NCBI GenBank assembly: GCA_038123715.1
Contig: JAYPAN010000014.1
Location: forward strand, 1-46,913
DNA length: 46,913 bases
From: JAYPAN01 sp038123715
GTDB lineage: Bacteria; Pseudomonadota; Alphaproteobacteria; RS24
Reading direction: 5' to 3'
In this document: positions 1 through 7,606 of the stretch, one piece after another
Layout of the letters: each line of letters starts with the position of its first letter
Numbering within the stretch: the first letter of the stretch is position 1
The notes under the pieces: model-generated
The model's input: the letters and a program-made list of their open reading frames with translations, nothing else
Told to the model about the DNA's origin: nothing
Databases searched by the model: none
Translations under genes and position numbers: made by a program

Positions 1-69
1 AAAGCTAAAGCACCGGCGAAAGCCAAAACGGCGACACGCAAAACGACACGCAAGACAGGAGCCGCATAA
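1..69 (+). CDS. pntAA: C-terminal tail of upstream gene, probably NAD(P) transhydrogenase alpha subunit part 1
   Basis: Only the last 22 codons are in the window. They read as a Lys/Ala/Thr-rich tail ending KTTRKTGAA, followed by a TAA whose last base is the first base of the next ATG. The overlap with pntAB indicates translational coupling. In alphaproteobacteria the gene immediately upstream of pntAB is normally pntAA, the NAD(H)-binding domain I subunit, so the identity is inferred from position. The strongly basic tail is not diagnostic of PntAA, and a different upstream gene cannot be excluded. Confidence 0.5.
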   Translation, partial: KAKAPAKAKTATRKTTRKTGAA

Positions 70-377
70 TGGGCGTTGACGCAATTATTTATCTTATCAG
101 CATTTTCGTAATGGCCGTTTTCGTTGGCTATTATGTCGTCTGGTCGGTGACACCGGCTTTGCATACACCGCTTATGTCGGTGACCAATGCGATTTCTTCA
201 GTGATTATTGTTGGTGCGCTGGTCGCGGTTGGTGTGGAAACACTGGCGGTCAGTGAATATGGCGCCTTGCCGCGCTGGCTTGGTTTTGGTGCCATTATAT
301 TGGCGTCGGTCAATATATTTGGCGGCTTTCTGGTAACCCAGCGCATGCTTGCCATGTATCGTAAAAAGGACAAGTGA
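69..377 (+). CDS. pntAB: Proton-translocating NAD(P)(+) transhydrogenase subunit alpha part 2 (membrane domain)
   Basis: This 102-residue membrane protein is the first half of domain II of the energy-linked transhydrogenase, which couples hydride transfer from NADH to NADP+ with inward proton flow across the inner membrane. Three hydrophobic segments are visible, at about residues 4-28, 38-60 and 70-92. The length and the closing sequence, a basic MYRKKDK tail, fit the separate PntAB polypeptide of alphaproteobacteria; in E. coli this segment is fused to PntA. An AGGAG ribosome site lies about 8 bases before the ATG, and the start overlaps the upstream stop by one base. pntB begins 8 bases after the stop. 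Confidence 0.95.
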   Translation: MGVDAIIYLISIFVMAVFVGYYVVWSVTPALHTPLMSVTNAISSVIIVGALVAVGVETLAVSEYGALPRWLGFGAIILASVNIFGGFLVTQRMLAMYRKKDK

Positions 378-384
378 GACCGTT

Positions 385-1794
385 ATGAGTGAAAACATCT
401 CCTCCCTTCTTTATCTGGTTTCGGGTGTCTTTTTCATCCTTGCTTTGCGCGGGTTAAGCTCGCCGGAAACCTCGCGTCAGGGTAATTATTTTGGCATGAT
501 TGGTATGGCCGTGGCGGTTGTCACGACGCTGTTTCTGATTGATGAAAAATCATTCGAGTCTTACGGCATTATTGTGTCGGGTGTGGCGATTGGTGGGGTT
601 ATCGGGGCGCTGATTGCCCGCAATATCGCCATGACAGCCATGCCGCAGCTTGTTGCCGCGTTTCACTCGCTGGTTGGCTTGGCGGCTGTTCTGGTCGCTT
701 GGGCGGCGTTTTTATCGCCGCAGGGTTTTGGGATTCTGGCCGACGGGGTTATCAAAACCGCCAGTCTGGTGGAAATGTCGCTTGGCGCGGCGATTGGCGC
801 GATTACTTTTTCCGGCTCGATTATCGCTTTTGCCAAATTACAAGGCACGATGTCTGGTGCGCCGATTTTGCTGCCGCAACGCCATGTCATCAATCTGATT
901 ATGGCTTTGAGCATTATTGGCGGCATTGTCTATTTGTGCATGGATCCGGCCAATCAGCTGATGGAAGTATTCCTGTTCATCACGGTTTTGTCTTTCGTTA
1001 TCGGTTTTCTGATTATCATCCCGATTGGCGGGGCGGATATGCCGGTTGTGGTGTCCATGCTCAATTCCTATTCGGGCTGGGCGGCGGCTGGTATCGGCTT
1101 CACGCTTGGCAATATGGCGCTAATCATCACCGGTTCGCTGGTTGGTTCATCCGGTGCCATTCTGTCTTACATTATGTGCAAGGGCATGAACCGGTCTTTC
1201 ATCTCGGTTATTCTCGGCGGCTTTGGCGGCGATGATGGCGCGGCTGCCGGTGGGGGACAGGTCGAGCAACGCCCGGTCAAGCAGGGCAGTGCCGATGATG
1301 CCGCTTTCATTATGAAAAATGCCTCCTCGGTGATTATCGTGCCGGGCTATGGCATGGCGGTGGCGCAAGCCCAACACGCTTTGCGGGAAATGGCCGATGA
1401 GCTGAAAAAGGAAGGCGTGAAAGTCACTTACGCGATTCATCCAGTGGCCGGCCGAATGCCGGGTCACATGAATGTGCTGCTGGCCGAGGCCAATGTGCCT
1501 TATGATGAAGTGTTTGAGCTGGAAGATATCAATTCTGAGTTTCCCCAAGCCGATGTCGCCTTTGTGATTGGTGCCAATGATGTGACCAACCCGTCGGCGA
1601 AAACCGATCCGGCCAGTCCGATTTATGGCATGCCAATTTTGGATGTTGACCGCGCTGCGACTGTTTTGTTCATCAAGCGCGGCATGGGGTCGGGCTATGC
1701 CGGTGTTGAAAATGAATTGTTTTTCCGCGACAATACGATGATGCTGTTCTCCGACGCCAAGAAAATGGTCGAGAATATTGTAAAGGCGCTGTAG
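385..1794 (+). CDS. pntB: NAD(P)(+) transhydrogenase subunit beta
   Basis: This 469-residue protein is the beta subunit of the proton-pumping transhydrogenase. Residues 1 to about 270 form a bundle of hydrophobic helices (rest of domain II). The C-terminal 180 residues form the NADP(H)-binding domain III, recognisable by GYGMAVAQAQHALREM, GANDVTNPSAK, YGMPILDVDRA and RGMGSGYAGVEN. An upstream ATG at 349 would overlap pntAB and add 12 residues unlike the family; the start at 385 (MSENISSLLY) gives the usual N-terminus. It is the last gene of the pnt operon and is followed by a clear intrinsic terminator. The enzyme supplies NADPH for biosynthesis and redox defence. Confidence 0.97.
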   Translation: MSENISSLLYLVSGVFFILALRGLSSPETSRQGNYFGMIGMAVAVVTTLFLIDEKSFESYGIIVSGVAIGGVIGALIARNIAMTAMPQLVAAFHSLVGLAAVLVAWAAFLSPQGFGILADGVIKTASLVEMSLGAAIGAITFSGSIIAFAKLQGTMSGAPILLPQRHVINLIMALSIIGGIVYLCMDPANQLMEVFLFITVLSFVIGFLIIIPIGGADMPVVVSMLNSYSGWAAAGIGFTLGNMALIITGSLVGSSGAILSYIMCKGMNRSFISVILGGFGGDDGAAAGGGQVEQRPVKQGSADDAAFIMKNASSVIIVPGYGMAVAQAQHALREMADELKKEGVKVTYAIHPVAGRMPGHMNVLLAEANVPYDEVFELEDINSEFPQADVAFVIGANDVTNPSAKTDPASPIYGMPILDVDRAATVLFIKRGMGSGYAGVENELFFRDNTMMLFSDAKKMVENIVKAL

Positions 1795-1856
1795 CGCTGC
1801 AAAAAGTGTAACGGGTGAATCCGGGGCTTTGCCGGCCGGGCGTATCACCCAAACGG

Positions 1857-1884
1857 AAAGCGCTCCCTACGGGGAGCGCTTTTT
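1857..1884 (+). terminator. Intrinsic terminator after pntB
   Basis: A perfect 9-base-pair stem (AGCGCTCCC / GGGAGCGCT) closes a TACG tetraloop. It is extended by A-T pairs and ends in a run of Ts on the plus strand. It lies 62 bases after the pntB stop and 46 bases before the 3' end of convergent rpsU. The T-run is good on the plus strand and poor on the minus strand, so it mainly serves the pnt operon. Confidence 0.8.
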
Positions 1885-1930
1885 ACATGCACGCACGCGA
1901 TTGGCGCAGGAAGATGACGCCAAATGCGTT

Positions 1931-2155
1931 TTAGTATTTGCGCTTGCCGATAACCAAACCTTCGCGCAGGGCAGCCTTGCGCGCCAGCTTGCGAACGCGG
2001 CGCACAGATTCCGCCTTTTCGCGGGCGCGCTTTTCGGACGGCTTTTCGTAATGGTTACGCAGCTTCATCTCACGAAAAACACCTTCGCGCTGAAGCTTTT
2101 TCTTCAGAACTTTATAGGCCTGGTCAACATTATTATCCCGAACAGAAACTTGCAC
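1931..2155 (-). CDS. rpsU: 30S ribosomal protein S21
   Basis: This 74-residue, highly basic protein begins MQVSVRDNNVDQAYKVLKKK and carries the S21 signature REMKLRNHYEKPSEKRAREK. S21 joins the small subunit late in assembly and takes part in mRNA binding during initiation. The C-terminal VRRVRKLARKAALREG extension is typical of alphaproteobacterial S21. The gene stands alone, convergent with pntB and divergent from the COQ9 gene about 190 bases away. Confidence 0.95.
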   Translation of the reverse strand: MQVSVRDNNVDQAYKVLKKKLQREGVFREMKLRNHYEKPSEKRAREKAESVRRVRKLARKAALREGLVIGKRKY

Positions 2156-2347
2156 GTTTCATCATCCTTTCAAAATCAAAAGACGGGCAAACCCCGCATC
2201 TGGCAGGGTGATAGCAAACCGCGCCGCACTTGTCAAAGCCCTGTTGCGCCCTGTTATGCCCTGTCATTTCCTTTTTGCCCGGACAAGCGCGCTTCATGCG
2301 GCAAGCTGGCTCTTTCCAAGCGGCTGTTTCCCTGCCATATTGCGCTT

Positions 2348-3061
2348 ATGGACGCCGAAAACCCCTATGCTGAGACCCGCCAAGCCGTGCTGGCTGCCGC
2401 TTTGCCGCATGTGGCTTTTGATGGCTGGTCAAAAGATTTGCTGGCTCGCGCAATAGATGAAGCGGCGATTGATAATGCAGGGATTGAGCCGAATATGGCG
2501 ACGCTTGCCTTTCCAAACGGGGTGCGCGATTTGGTTGCGGCCTTTTCCGAGCAGGGTGATTCGGCCATGCTGACGGCGCTGCCCGCGCCCGATGAGATGA
2601 AAATACGCGACCGGATTCGCACCGCTGTGATGGCGCGGATTGAGGCCGATATGGCGCATAAGGAAGCGGCGCGACGGGCGGCCGGTTTTCTGGCCGTGCC
2701 GGGACGCGGCGCTTTGGCGGCCAAATTATTGTTTCACACAAGCCATCTCATTTGGCGCTGGGCCGGTGATACGGCGACCGATTATAATTACTACTCCAAG
2801 CGACTGATTCTCGGCGGTGTGCTGACCACAACGCGACTGACTTGGTTTGGCGATGACAGCGATGATTTGGCTGTCACAAGGGCGTTTCTTGACCGGCGCA
2901 TTGACAATGTCATGCAATTTGAGAAAGCCAAGGCGAAAATCCGCGATTGCGCCGATAGTGGCTTATCCGGCATGACTGGTTGGCGCAAAACGGCACAAAA
3001 GGCCGCAGAAACCGCCAGCGCGGCAATGCGCCCCGAAAATGGTCAATCCGACAGCAATTAA
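2348..3061 (+). CDS. COQ9-family ubiquinone biosynthesis protein
   Basis: This 237-residue protein resembles the COQ9 family, found in mitochondria and alphaproteobacteria, a lipid-binding accessory factor for ring hydroxylation in ubiquinone synthesis. Supporting features are the TetR-like helical N-terminus (YAETRQAVLAAALPHVAFDGWS), the central IRTAVMARIEA region, and the conserved WRWAGDTATDYNYYSKR and LAVTRAFLDRRIDNVMQFEKAKA stretches. The open frame extends far upstream, but that part runs antisense to rpsU and is not protein-like; the ATG at 2348 gives the normal N-terminus although no strong ribosome site is visible. It overlaps the convergent purK stop by four bases. Confidence 0.85.
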   Translation: MDAENPYAETRQAVLAAALPHVAFDGWSKDLLARAIDEAAIDNAGIEPNMATLAFPNGVRDLVAAFSEQGDSAMLTALPAPDEMKIRDRIRTAVMARIEADMAHKEAARRAAGFLAVPGRGALAAKLLFHTSHLIWRWAGDTATDYNYYSKRLILGGVLTTTRLTWFGDDSDDLAVTRAFLDRRIDNVMQFEKAKAKIRDCADSGLSGMTGWRKTAQKAAETASAAMRPENGQSDSN

Positions 3062-4167
3062 GCGGGGTTTTTCGCGGTTAGCCGCGTCACATGACCCATT
3101 TTGCGGCCGGGTTTGGCGTCTTGCTTGCCGTAAAGATGAAGTTTGGCATTGCCTTGGCGCGCCAAATCAGCCCAATCAGCGACTTCATCACCCAGCAAAT
3201 TGGTCATCACCGCATGGCTGTGCGCCGACGGATTGCCCAGCGGCCAACCGGCAATGGCGCGAATATGCTGTTCAAATTGCCCGCAAAAACACGCATCCGC
3301 CGTCAAATGGCCGGAATTATGAACGCGCGGGGCAATTTCATTGACCATCATCCCGTTTGGCGTGACGAAAAACTCAATCGCCAAAACCCCGATATAATCC
3401 AGCGCATCAACGATTTTTGCAGCCATGTCGGCGGCTTGCCCTGCTTGGTCTTGCGTCAAATTGGCCGGAATGGTGGAGTGGCGCAAAATGTGGTTTTCAT
3501 GGCTGTTTTCTATCGGTTCGTAAATCGCTTGAGTGCCATTGGCCGCCCGCGCCACTATGACCGAAACTTCGCGCGCAAAGGCGATAAGCCCTTCCAGAAT
3601 GGCCGGTCGGCCTGCAAGCGCGTCAAAAATGGCCTCCAGCTCGGTCTCCGGTGCAATCCGCCATTGCCCTTTGCCGTCATAGCCGAAACGGCGGGTTTTC
3701 AAAACGCCATGCCCGCCTTGATGGGCGCTTGCGGCGCGCAAATCAGCCAGACTGTCAATCGGGTGAAACGGTGCGACGGCGCAACCCAGCCTGTCCAGAA
3801 AGCGCTTTTCGTCCAGCCTGTCCTGCGATACGGCCAAAGCAGCAGGCGGCGGCGCAACCGGCTTTGCATTGGCGAGCAAAGTCACGCTGTCAGCCGGTAT
3901 ATTCTCAAACTCGTAAGTAACAACATCTACTTTATCGGCAAAAGCGGCCAATTTTGCGCTGTCCTCATAATCGCCCAATGTCGCGGCATCGCTGACTTGC
4001 AAGGCTGGCGCGTCATGTTCGGGGGTGAAAATATGGGTCTTAAGGCCGAGATTGGCCGCCGCCAAAGCCAGCATCCGCCCCAATTGTCCGCCGCCGACAA
4101 TGCCAATCACACTGCCGGGCGGCAAAATGGCGGCTTCAGGCAATGACGGTCTGGCGTCAGATGTCAC
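3058..4167 (-). CDS. purK: 5-(carboxyamino)imidazole ribonucleotide synthase
   Basis: This 369-residue ATP-grasp enzyme carboxylates aminoimidazole ribonucleotide with ATP and bicarbonate in purine synthesis. The N-terminal IGIVGGGQLGRMLALAA loop, VTYEFENIP, the ATP-grasp segment VLKTRRFGYDGKGQW, and NEIAPRVHNSGHLTADAC are all present. The start is taken as a GTG at 4167 that overlaps the purE stop by 11 bases. The frame stays open upstream, but that extension runs antisense-like through purE sequence and is not PurK-like. Overlap with purE indicates coupled translation, and the product feeds PurE directly. Confidence 0.95.
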   Translation of the reverse strand: MTSDARPSLPEAAILPPGSVIGIVGGGQLGRMLALAAANLGLKTHIFTPEHDAPALQVSDAATLGDYEDSAKLAAFADKVDVVTYEFENIPADSVTLLANAKPVAPPPAALAVSQDRLDEKRFLDRLGCAVAPFHPIDSLADLRAASAHQGGHGVLKTRRFGYDGKGQWRIAPETELEAIFDALAGRPAILEGLIAFAREVSVIVARAANGTQAIYEPIENSHENHILRHSTIPANLTQDQAGQAADMAAKIVDALDYIGVLAIEFFVTPNGMMVNEIAPRVHNSGHLTADACFCGQFEQHIRAIAGWPLGNPSAHSHAVMTNLLGDEVADWADLARQGNAKLHLYGKQDAKPGRKMGHVTRLTAKNPA

Positions 4168-4648
4168 GCGGGGTTTCCTCGACAGAAGCGGATTGTTGCG
4201 CGCGCCATGCATCAAGCCGGTCGGCCAGAGCTGCATCATTTGTGGCAAGAATGGCGGCGGCCAGCAAGGCGGCGTTTTTGGCACCGGGCGCACCAATCGC
4301 CAATGTGCCAACCGGAATACCTGCCGGCATTTGCACAATTGACAATAATGAATCCTGCCCGGACAGAGCTTTTGACTGAACCGGAACGCCCAAAACAGGC
4401 AGCGATGTGTGCGCCGCCGTCATGCCCGGCAAATGCGCGGCGCCACCAGCACCGGCAATAATGACTTTCAACCCCCTGTCGCGGGCGGTCTGTGCATAAT
4501 CGGCCATGCGGTCGGGTGTGCGATGGGCGGAGACAATGCGACATTCATGGGGAACCTGTAAATCTTCAAGAATTTCAGCAGCTTGCTTCATGGTCTCCCA
4601 GTCAGACTGGCTACCCATAATAATGCCGACAAGAGCCTGTTCACTCAT
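4157..4648 (-). CDS. purE: 5-(carboxyamino)imidazole ribonucleotide mutase
   Basis: This 163-residue class I PurE converts N5-CAIR to CAIR, the step after PurK. The motifs are GSQSDWETMKQAAEIL, IVSAHRTPDRM with the active-site histidine, and IAGAGGAAHLPGMTAAHT, followed by GVPVQSKALSGQDSLLSIVQMP. An AGAGGA ribosome site sits 8 bases before the ATG at 4648, which decides this start over one ten codons upstream. It is the first gene of a purEK operon. The 228 bases between it and the next gene upstream hold an AT-rich stretch near 4705-4730 that may include its promoter. Confidence 0.97.
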   Translation of the reverse strand: MSEQALVGIIMGSQSDWETMKQAAEILEDLQVPHECRIVSAHRTPDRMADYAQTARDRGLKVIIAGAGGAAHLPGMTAAHTSLPVLGVPVQSKALSGQDSLLSIVQMPAGIPVGTLAIGAPGAKNAALLAAAILATNDAALADRLDAWRAQQSASVEETPRDI

Positions 4649-4876
4649 CTGATGTCCTCTTTTCCCGATTATACACAACCGAAATTTGGAAAGCGCGGAG
4701 TTAAGCCTAAATATATTAGTATTTCAAGCTGTTTAGGGGATTAAATTGCTTGGAATAATGAGTTGGTAACGGTCACGCCGACAGCGATTGGGAAGCTGGA
4801 AACGGTAGTGCTGGACAAAGCGGCGGTTATCAGGAATAGTTAACGAATAAAAAGAAGTGAATATGGGAGAATAGTC

Positions 4877-5053
4877 ATGGTTCATGACGCACGGCTTGAA
4901 AGCCTGAGACGCCAACATGAGCGTCTCGAAGAGGAGATTGAAAACGTTCAGTCCCACGCATCAAGTGATACGCTGGATATTTGGACGCTCAAACGCAAGA
5001 AACTGGCTATCAAAGAGCAGATTGAGGCGTTAAGCGCGCTTTCGGCAAGCTGA
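4877..5053 (+). CDS. Small coiled-coil protein, DUF465/YdcH family
   Basis: This 58-residue protein is mostly charged heptad-like helix: LESLRRQHERLEEEIENV, then DTLDIWTLKRKKLAIKEQIE. A short helical hairpin with a central LKRKKLAIKEQI segment is the hallmark of the DUF465/YdcH family, common in proteobacteria and of unknown function. A GGGAG ribosome site lies 7 bases upstream of the ATG. It is convergent with the TrcR gene, whose stop is 15 bases away. The stretch 4679-4876 upstream holds no other gene and probably contains its promoter. Confidence 0.8.
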   Translation: MVHDARLESLRRQHERLEEEIENVQSHASSDTLDIWTLKRKKLAIKEQIEALSALSAS

Positions 5054-5068
5054 CTGGCGCAAGCGCCG

Positions 5069-5842
5069 TCAGGATTTGAAAACGTCCTCAGGACGCAATG
5101 CTTCCTCTGCCGTATCGGCAGGTTCAGCTGCGCTTGTGCCAAACACAGCATCAGCCGGTTGCGGCACATCGGCGGTTGGGGAAGCGCTTTCCTCAAACGC
5201 CGCCATTGGGTCAACAGCCGGTTCAATCGCCGATTCAATCGCTGTTGTTTCACTGGCCGGTTTCAACATTTCTCCGGCAGGCGCGACATCAAGACCGGCT
5301 TTTTTGCGGCGTCTTTCCTCGCGGCGCGCGGCTTTTTCGACATATTCGTCAAGTTCCATCTGCTTGCACAGACCCAGCGTGACCGGGTCAACCGGTGTGA
5401 TATTGCTCATATTCCAATGCGACCGGTCGCGGATGCTCTGAATGGTCGGTTTGGTCGTGCCAACCAACCGGCCGATTTCCGCATCATTCAATTCCGGATG
5501 ATTACGCACCAGCCAAGCAATCGCATCGGGGCGTTCCTGGCGCTTGGACAGCGGTGTGTAACGCGCGCCTTTTTGCGGTTTGGCTTCGGGAATATCGACT
5601 TTGCGCTCGGCCAATTGCAATTGCGCGGTCGGGTCATTCTGGCAACGTTCCAGCTCGGCACGGGTGATTTGCCCGTTATTTATCGGATCCATGCCCTTAA
5701 TACCCTGCGCCACATCGCCATTGGCAATGCCCTTTACCTCCAACGGGTGCAGGCCGCAAAACAGAGCAATTTGGTCAAATGTCAGGGCGGTATTGTCAAC
5801 CAGCCAAACGGCGGTCGCCTTGGGCATAAGCGGGGCAGTCAT
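5069..5842 (-). CDS. trcR: DUF1013 cell-cycle transcriptional regulator, TrcR type
   Basis: This 257-residue cytosolic protein has the DUF1013 core at about residues 5-175: AVWLVDNTALTFDQIALFCG (a helix-turn-helix-like segment), LHPLEVKGIANGD, IAWLVRNHPELNDAEIGRLVG and TKPTIQSIRDRSHWN. The last is a second HTH-like unit resembling sigma-factor region 4. The remaining 80 residues are an acidic, Ala/Glu/Pro-rich tail. The family is restricted to alphaproteobacteria and is annotated as TrcR. An AAGGAG ribosome site precedes the ATG at 5842, which rules out an in-frame start 14 codons further upstream. Confidence 0.88.
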   Translation of the reverse strand: MTAPLMPKATAVWLVDNTALTFDQIALFCGLHPLEVKGIANGDVAQGIKGMDPINNGQITRAELERCQNDPTAQLQLAERKVDIPEAKPQKGARYTPLSKRQERPDAIAWLVRNHPELNDAEIGRLVGTTKPTIQSIRDRSHWNMSNITPVDPVTLGLCKQMELDEYVEKAARREERRRKKAGLDVAPAGEMLKPASETTAIESAIEPAVDPMAAFEESASPTADVPQPADAVFGTSAAEPADTAEEALRPEDVFKS

Positions 5843-5975
5843 CGCAATCTCCTTTTGGCGCTTGCGCGCTTGGGCAATAGCCAACCCATGTCAGCTATCA
5901 AGTGATATACATATCAGGAATGGCTTTTATATAGACGAGTATGGCGAGCAGGCCAAGATTTTTGTTTGCCGGTGG

Positions 5976-6974
5976 TCAGCGGCAATCAAGAATGATTTTG
6001 CCGATATGCTGGCTCGATTCCATCAGCTCATGCGCGGCGCCAGCTTCTTCCAACGGAAAACTGCGATAAACAACCGGCTTTATCTTGTCGCCAATATGCG
6101 GCCAGATTTGCGCCGCTATCAGGCGGGTGAGGCGGGTTTTTTCTTCCAATGGCCGCGCCCGCAAGGTTGAGCCGGTCAGGGTCAGGTTTTTCAGCATAAC
6201 CGGCAGAAAATCGGCACTGGCATTGCTGCCCTGCAAATAGGCGATATTGACAATGCGCCCGCCTCTGGCCGCCGCTTTAATGTTGCGGTCAACATAATCG
6301 CCGCCAACCATGTCGAGAATGATATCAGCACCATGCCCGCCGGAAAAATCGGCGCAGGCTTCGACAAAATCGGTCTGCCGGTAATTGACTGCCAAATCGG
6401 CACCGAGCGCGGTGCAGGCAGCGCATTTTTCATCTGACCCCGCCGTCACCATGACTTTTGCTCCGGCCATTTTTGCCATTTGAATGGCGGTTGTGCCAAT
6501 GCCGCTGGAGCCGCCATGAACAAGCAAAACATCACCGGTTTGCAGGCGGCCAAGCTCAAATATATTGGCCCAGACAGTGAATATCGTCTCCGGCAGGGCG
6601 GCAGCGTCAATATCGCTCATCGTGTCCGGTATTGGCAGAATATGGTCTTGGTGGACACTGGCATAGTCGCCATAGCCACCACCGGCCACAAGCGCCGCCA
6701 CCCGCGCGCCGGGCTGCCATGCTGTCACTTGCGCGCCGCAGGCGACAATCTCACCGGCAAATTCCAACCCCATAATGTCAGACGCGCCCGGCGGTGGCGG
6801 ATACAGCCCAATGCGCTGCACACAATCGCCGCGATTGACCCCGGCAGCGCCGATACGCACCAAAACCTCATTATCGCTGATTTCCGGCACGGGACGGGTT
6901 TCAATATGCAGGCTTTGTGGCGATTTATCCGCGCCAATGGCAATGGCGCGCATGGTTTCGGGGTGGTTTGGCAT
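5976..6974 (-). CDS. NAD(P)H quinone oxidoreductase, zinc-free MDR (PIG3-like)
   Basis: This 332-residue medium-chain dehydrogenase/reductase is of the quinone oxidoreductase branch. The N-terminal GroES-like domain includes GVNRGDCVQRIGLYPPPPGASDIMG-type sequence; the Rossmann domain has VHGGSSGIGTTAIQMAKMAGAKV and later GGDYVDRN and GRIVNIAYLQG. No structural-zinc cysteine cluster is visible, as expected for this branch. The likely reaction is NADPH-dependent reduction of quinones or conjugated carbonyls in the cytosol. A weak AAAGG site precedes the ATG. It is monocistronic, between trcR and a divergent DUF1192 gene; substrate is not determined. Confidence 0.9.
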   Translation of the reverse strand: MPNHPETMRAIAIGADKSPQSLHIETRPVPEISDNEVLVRIGAAGVNRGDCVQRIGLYPPPPGASDIMGLEFAGEIVACGAQVTAWQPGARVAALVAGGGYGDYASVHQDHILPIPDTMSDIDAAALPETIFTVWANIFELGRLQTGDVLLVHGGSSGIGTTAIQMAKMAGAKVMVTAGSDEKCAACTALGADLAVNYRQTDFVEACADFSGGHGADIILDMVGGDYVDRNIKAAARGGRIVNIAYLQGSNASADFLPVMLKNLTLTGSTLRARPLEEKTRLTRLIAAQIWPHIGDKIKPVVYRSFPLEEAGAAHELMESSQHIGKIILDCR

Positions 6975-7038
6975 TTTTGAGCCTTTGCGTTAGGATTTTC
7001 GTCGAAATACGAGGGTCAAGTATATAAAGGCAGGTGCG

Positions 7039-7233
7039 GTGATGGAAGAGGAAACGGAAATACGGCAGGGCAGCCCTTTGGCCAATTTGCTGGCGGAAGA
7101 TTTAAGCCTTATGAGTCAAGAAGAGCTGGCGCAAAGGATGACGGCGCTGGAAAGTGAAATCGCGCGCAGTGCGGCCATGTTGGAGAGCAAAAAAGGCTCC
7201 CGCAGCGATGCAGAAGCCTTTTTCAAAAGTTGA
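7039..7233 (+). CDS. DUF1192 small protein
   Basis: This is a 64-residue acidic, helical protein. The pattern LANLLAEDLSLMSQEELAQRMTALESEIARSAAML..K and the closing SDAEAFFKS match DUF1192, a small alphaproteobacterial family of unknown function. The start could be GTG at 7039 or the adjacent ATG at 7042; the AAAGG ribosome site at 7026-7030 is better spaced for the GTG. The gene is convergent with rpmE, 33 bases away. Confidence 0.8.
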   Translation: MMEEETEIRQGSPLANLLAEDLSLMSQEELAQRMTALESEIARSAAMLESKKGSRSDAEAFFKS

Positions 7234-7266
7234 AACCGGTTCAAAAGCTGAAACCAGTAAGAGATA

Positions 7267-7488
7267 TCAGCCGATAAAGCCGTCAAACTTCTTGTTGAAG
7301 CGGCTGACACGACCGCCCCGGTCAACCAGTGTTTGCTGGCCTTTTGTCCAAGCCGGATGGGTTGTCGGGTCAATATCCAAAGTCAGCGTTGCGCCTTCTT
7401 CTCCATAGGTCGAGCGCGTCTGATAGGTAGTGCCATCGGTCATGGCCACCGTAATCACATGATAATCGGGATGAATGTCCTTTTTCAT
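7267..7488 (-). CDS. rpmE: 50S ribosomal protein L31, zinc-free form
   Basis: This 73-residue protein starts MKKDIHPDYHVITVAMTDG and ends GGRVSRFNKKFDGFIG, the L31 signature. The four cysteines that bind zinc in E. coli RpmE are absent (no CxxC anywhere), which is the C-minus form usual in alphaproteobacteria. An AAGAGGAA ribosome site lies 7 bases upstream of the ATG at 7488, so the longer open frame is not used. The gene is divergent from the ABC exporter that follows. Confidence 0.95.
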   Translation of the reverse strand: MKKDIHPDYHVITVAMTDGTTYQTRSTYGEEGATLTLDIDPTTHPAWTKGQQTLVDRGGRVSRFNKKFDGFIG

Positions 7489-7606
7489 CGGCTCATTCCT
7501 CTTTGCAAATCTTTCGAGCGCCTGTATAGCCATTATGGGAAAGCCATGCAAGACCTATATCAGGTGAAAGCATTGTCAGATATCGATTGCGCCATAGGGG
7601 AGCAAA

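Noticed and set aside
1147..1848. Long open frame of 233 codons antisense to pntB
   Set aside because: It lies wholly or mostly within pntB, is His- and Arg-rich with no recognisable domain, and has no ribosome site. It reflects codon bias of the real gene.
1829..2347. Long N-terminal extension of the COQ9 protein
   Set aside because: The extra 173 codons run across the rpsU gene on the other strand and show no protein-like composition.
3091..4146. Open frame of 351 codons antisense to purK
   Set aside because: It mirrors purK, has no family resemblance and an unnatural residue mix.
5159..5905. Open frame of 248 codons antisense to the TrcR gene
   Set aside because: TrcR has a clear domain and ribosome site; the antisense frame has neither.
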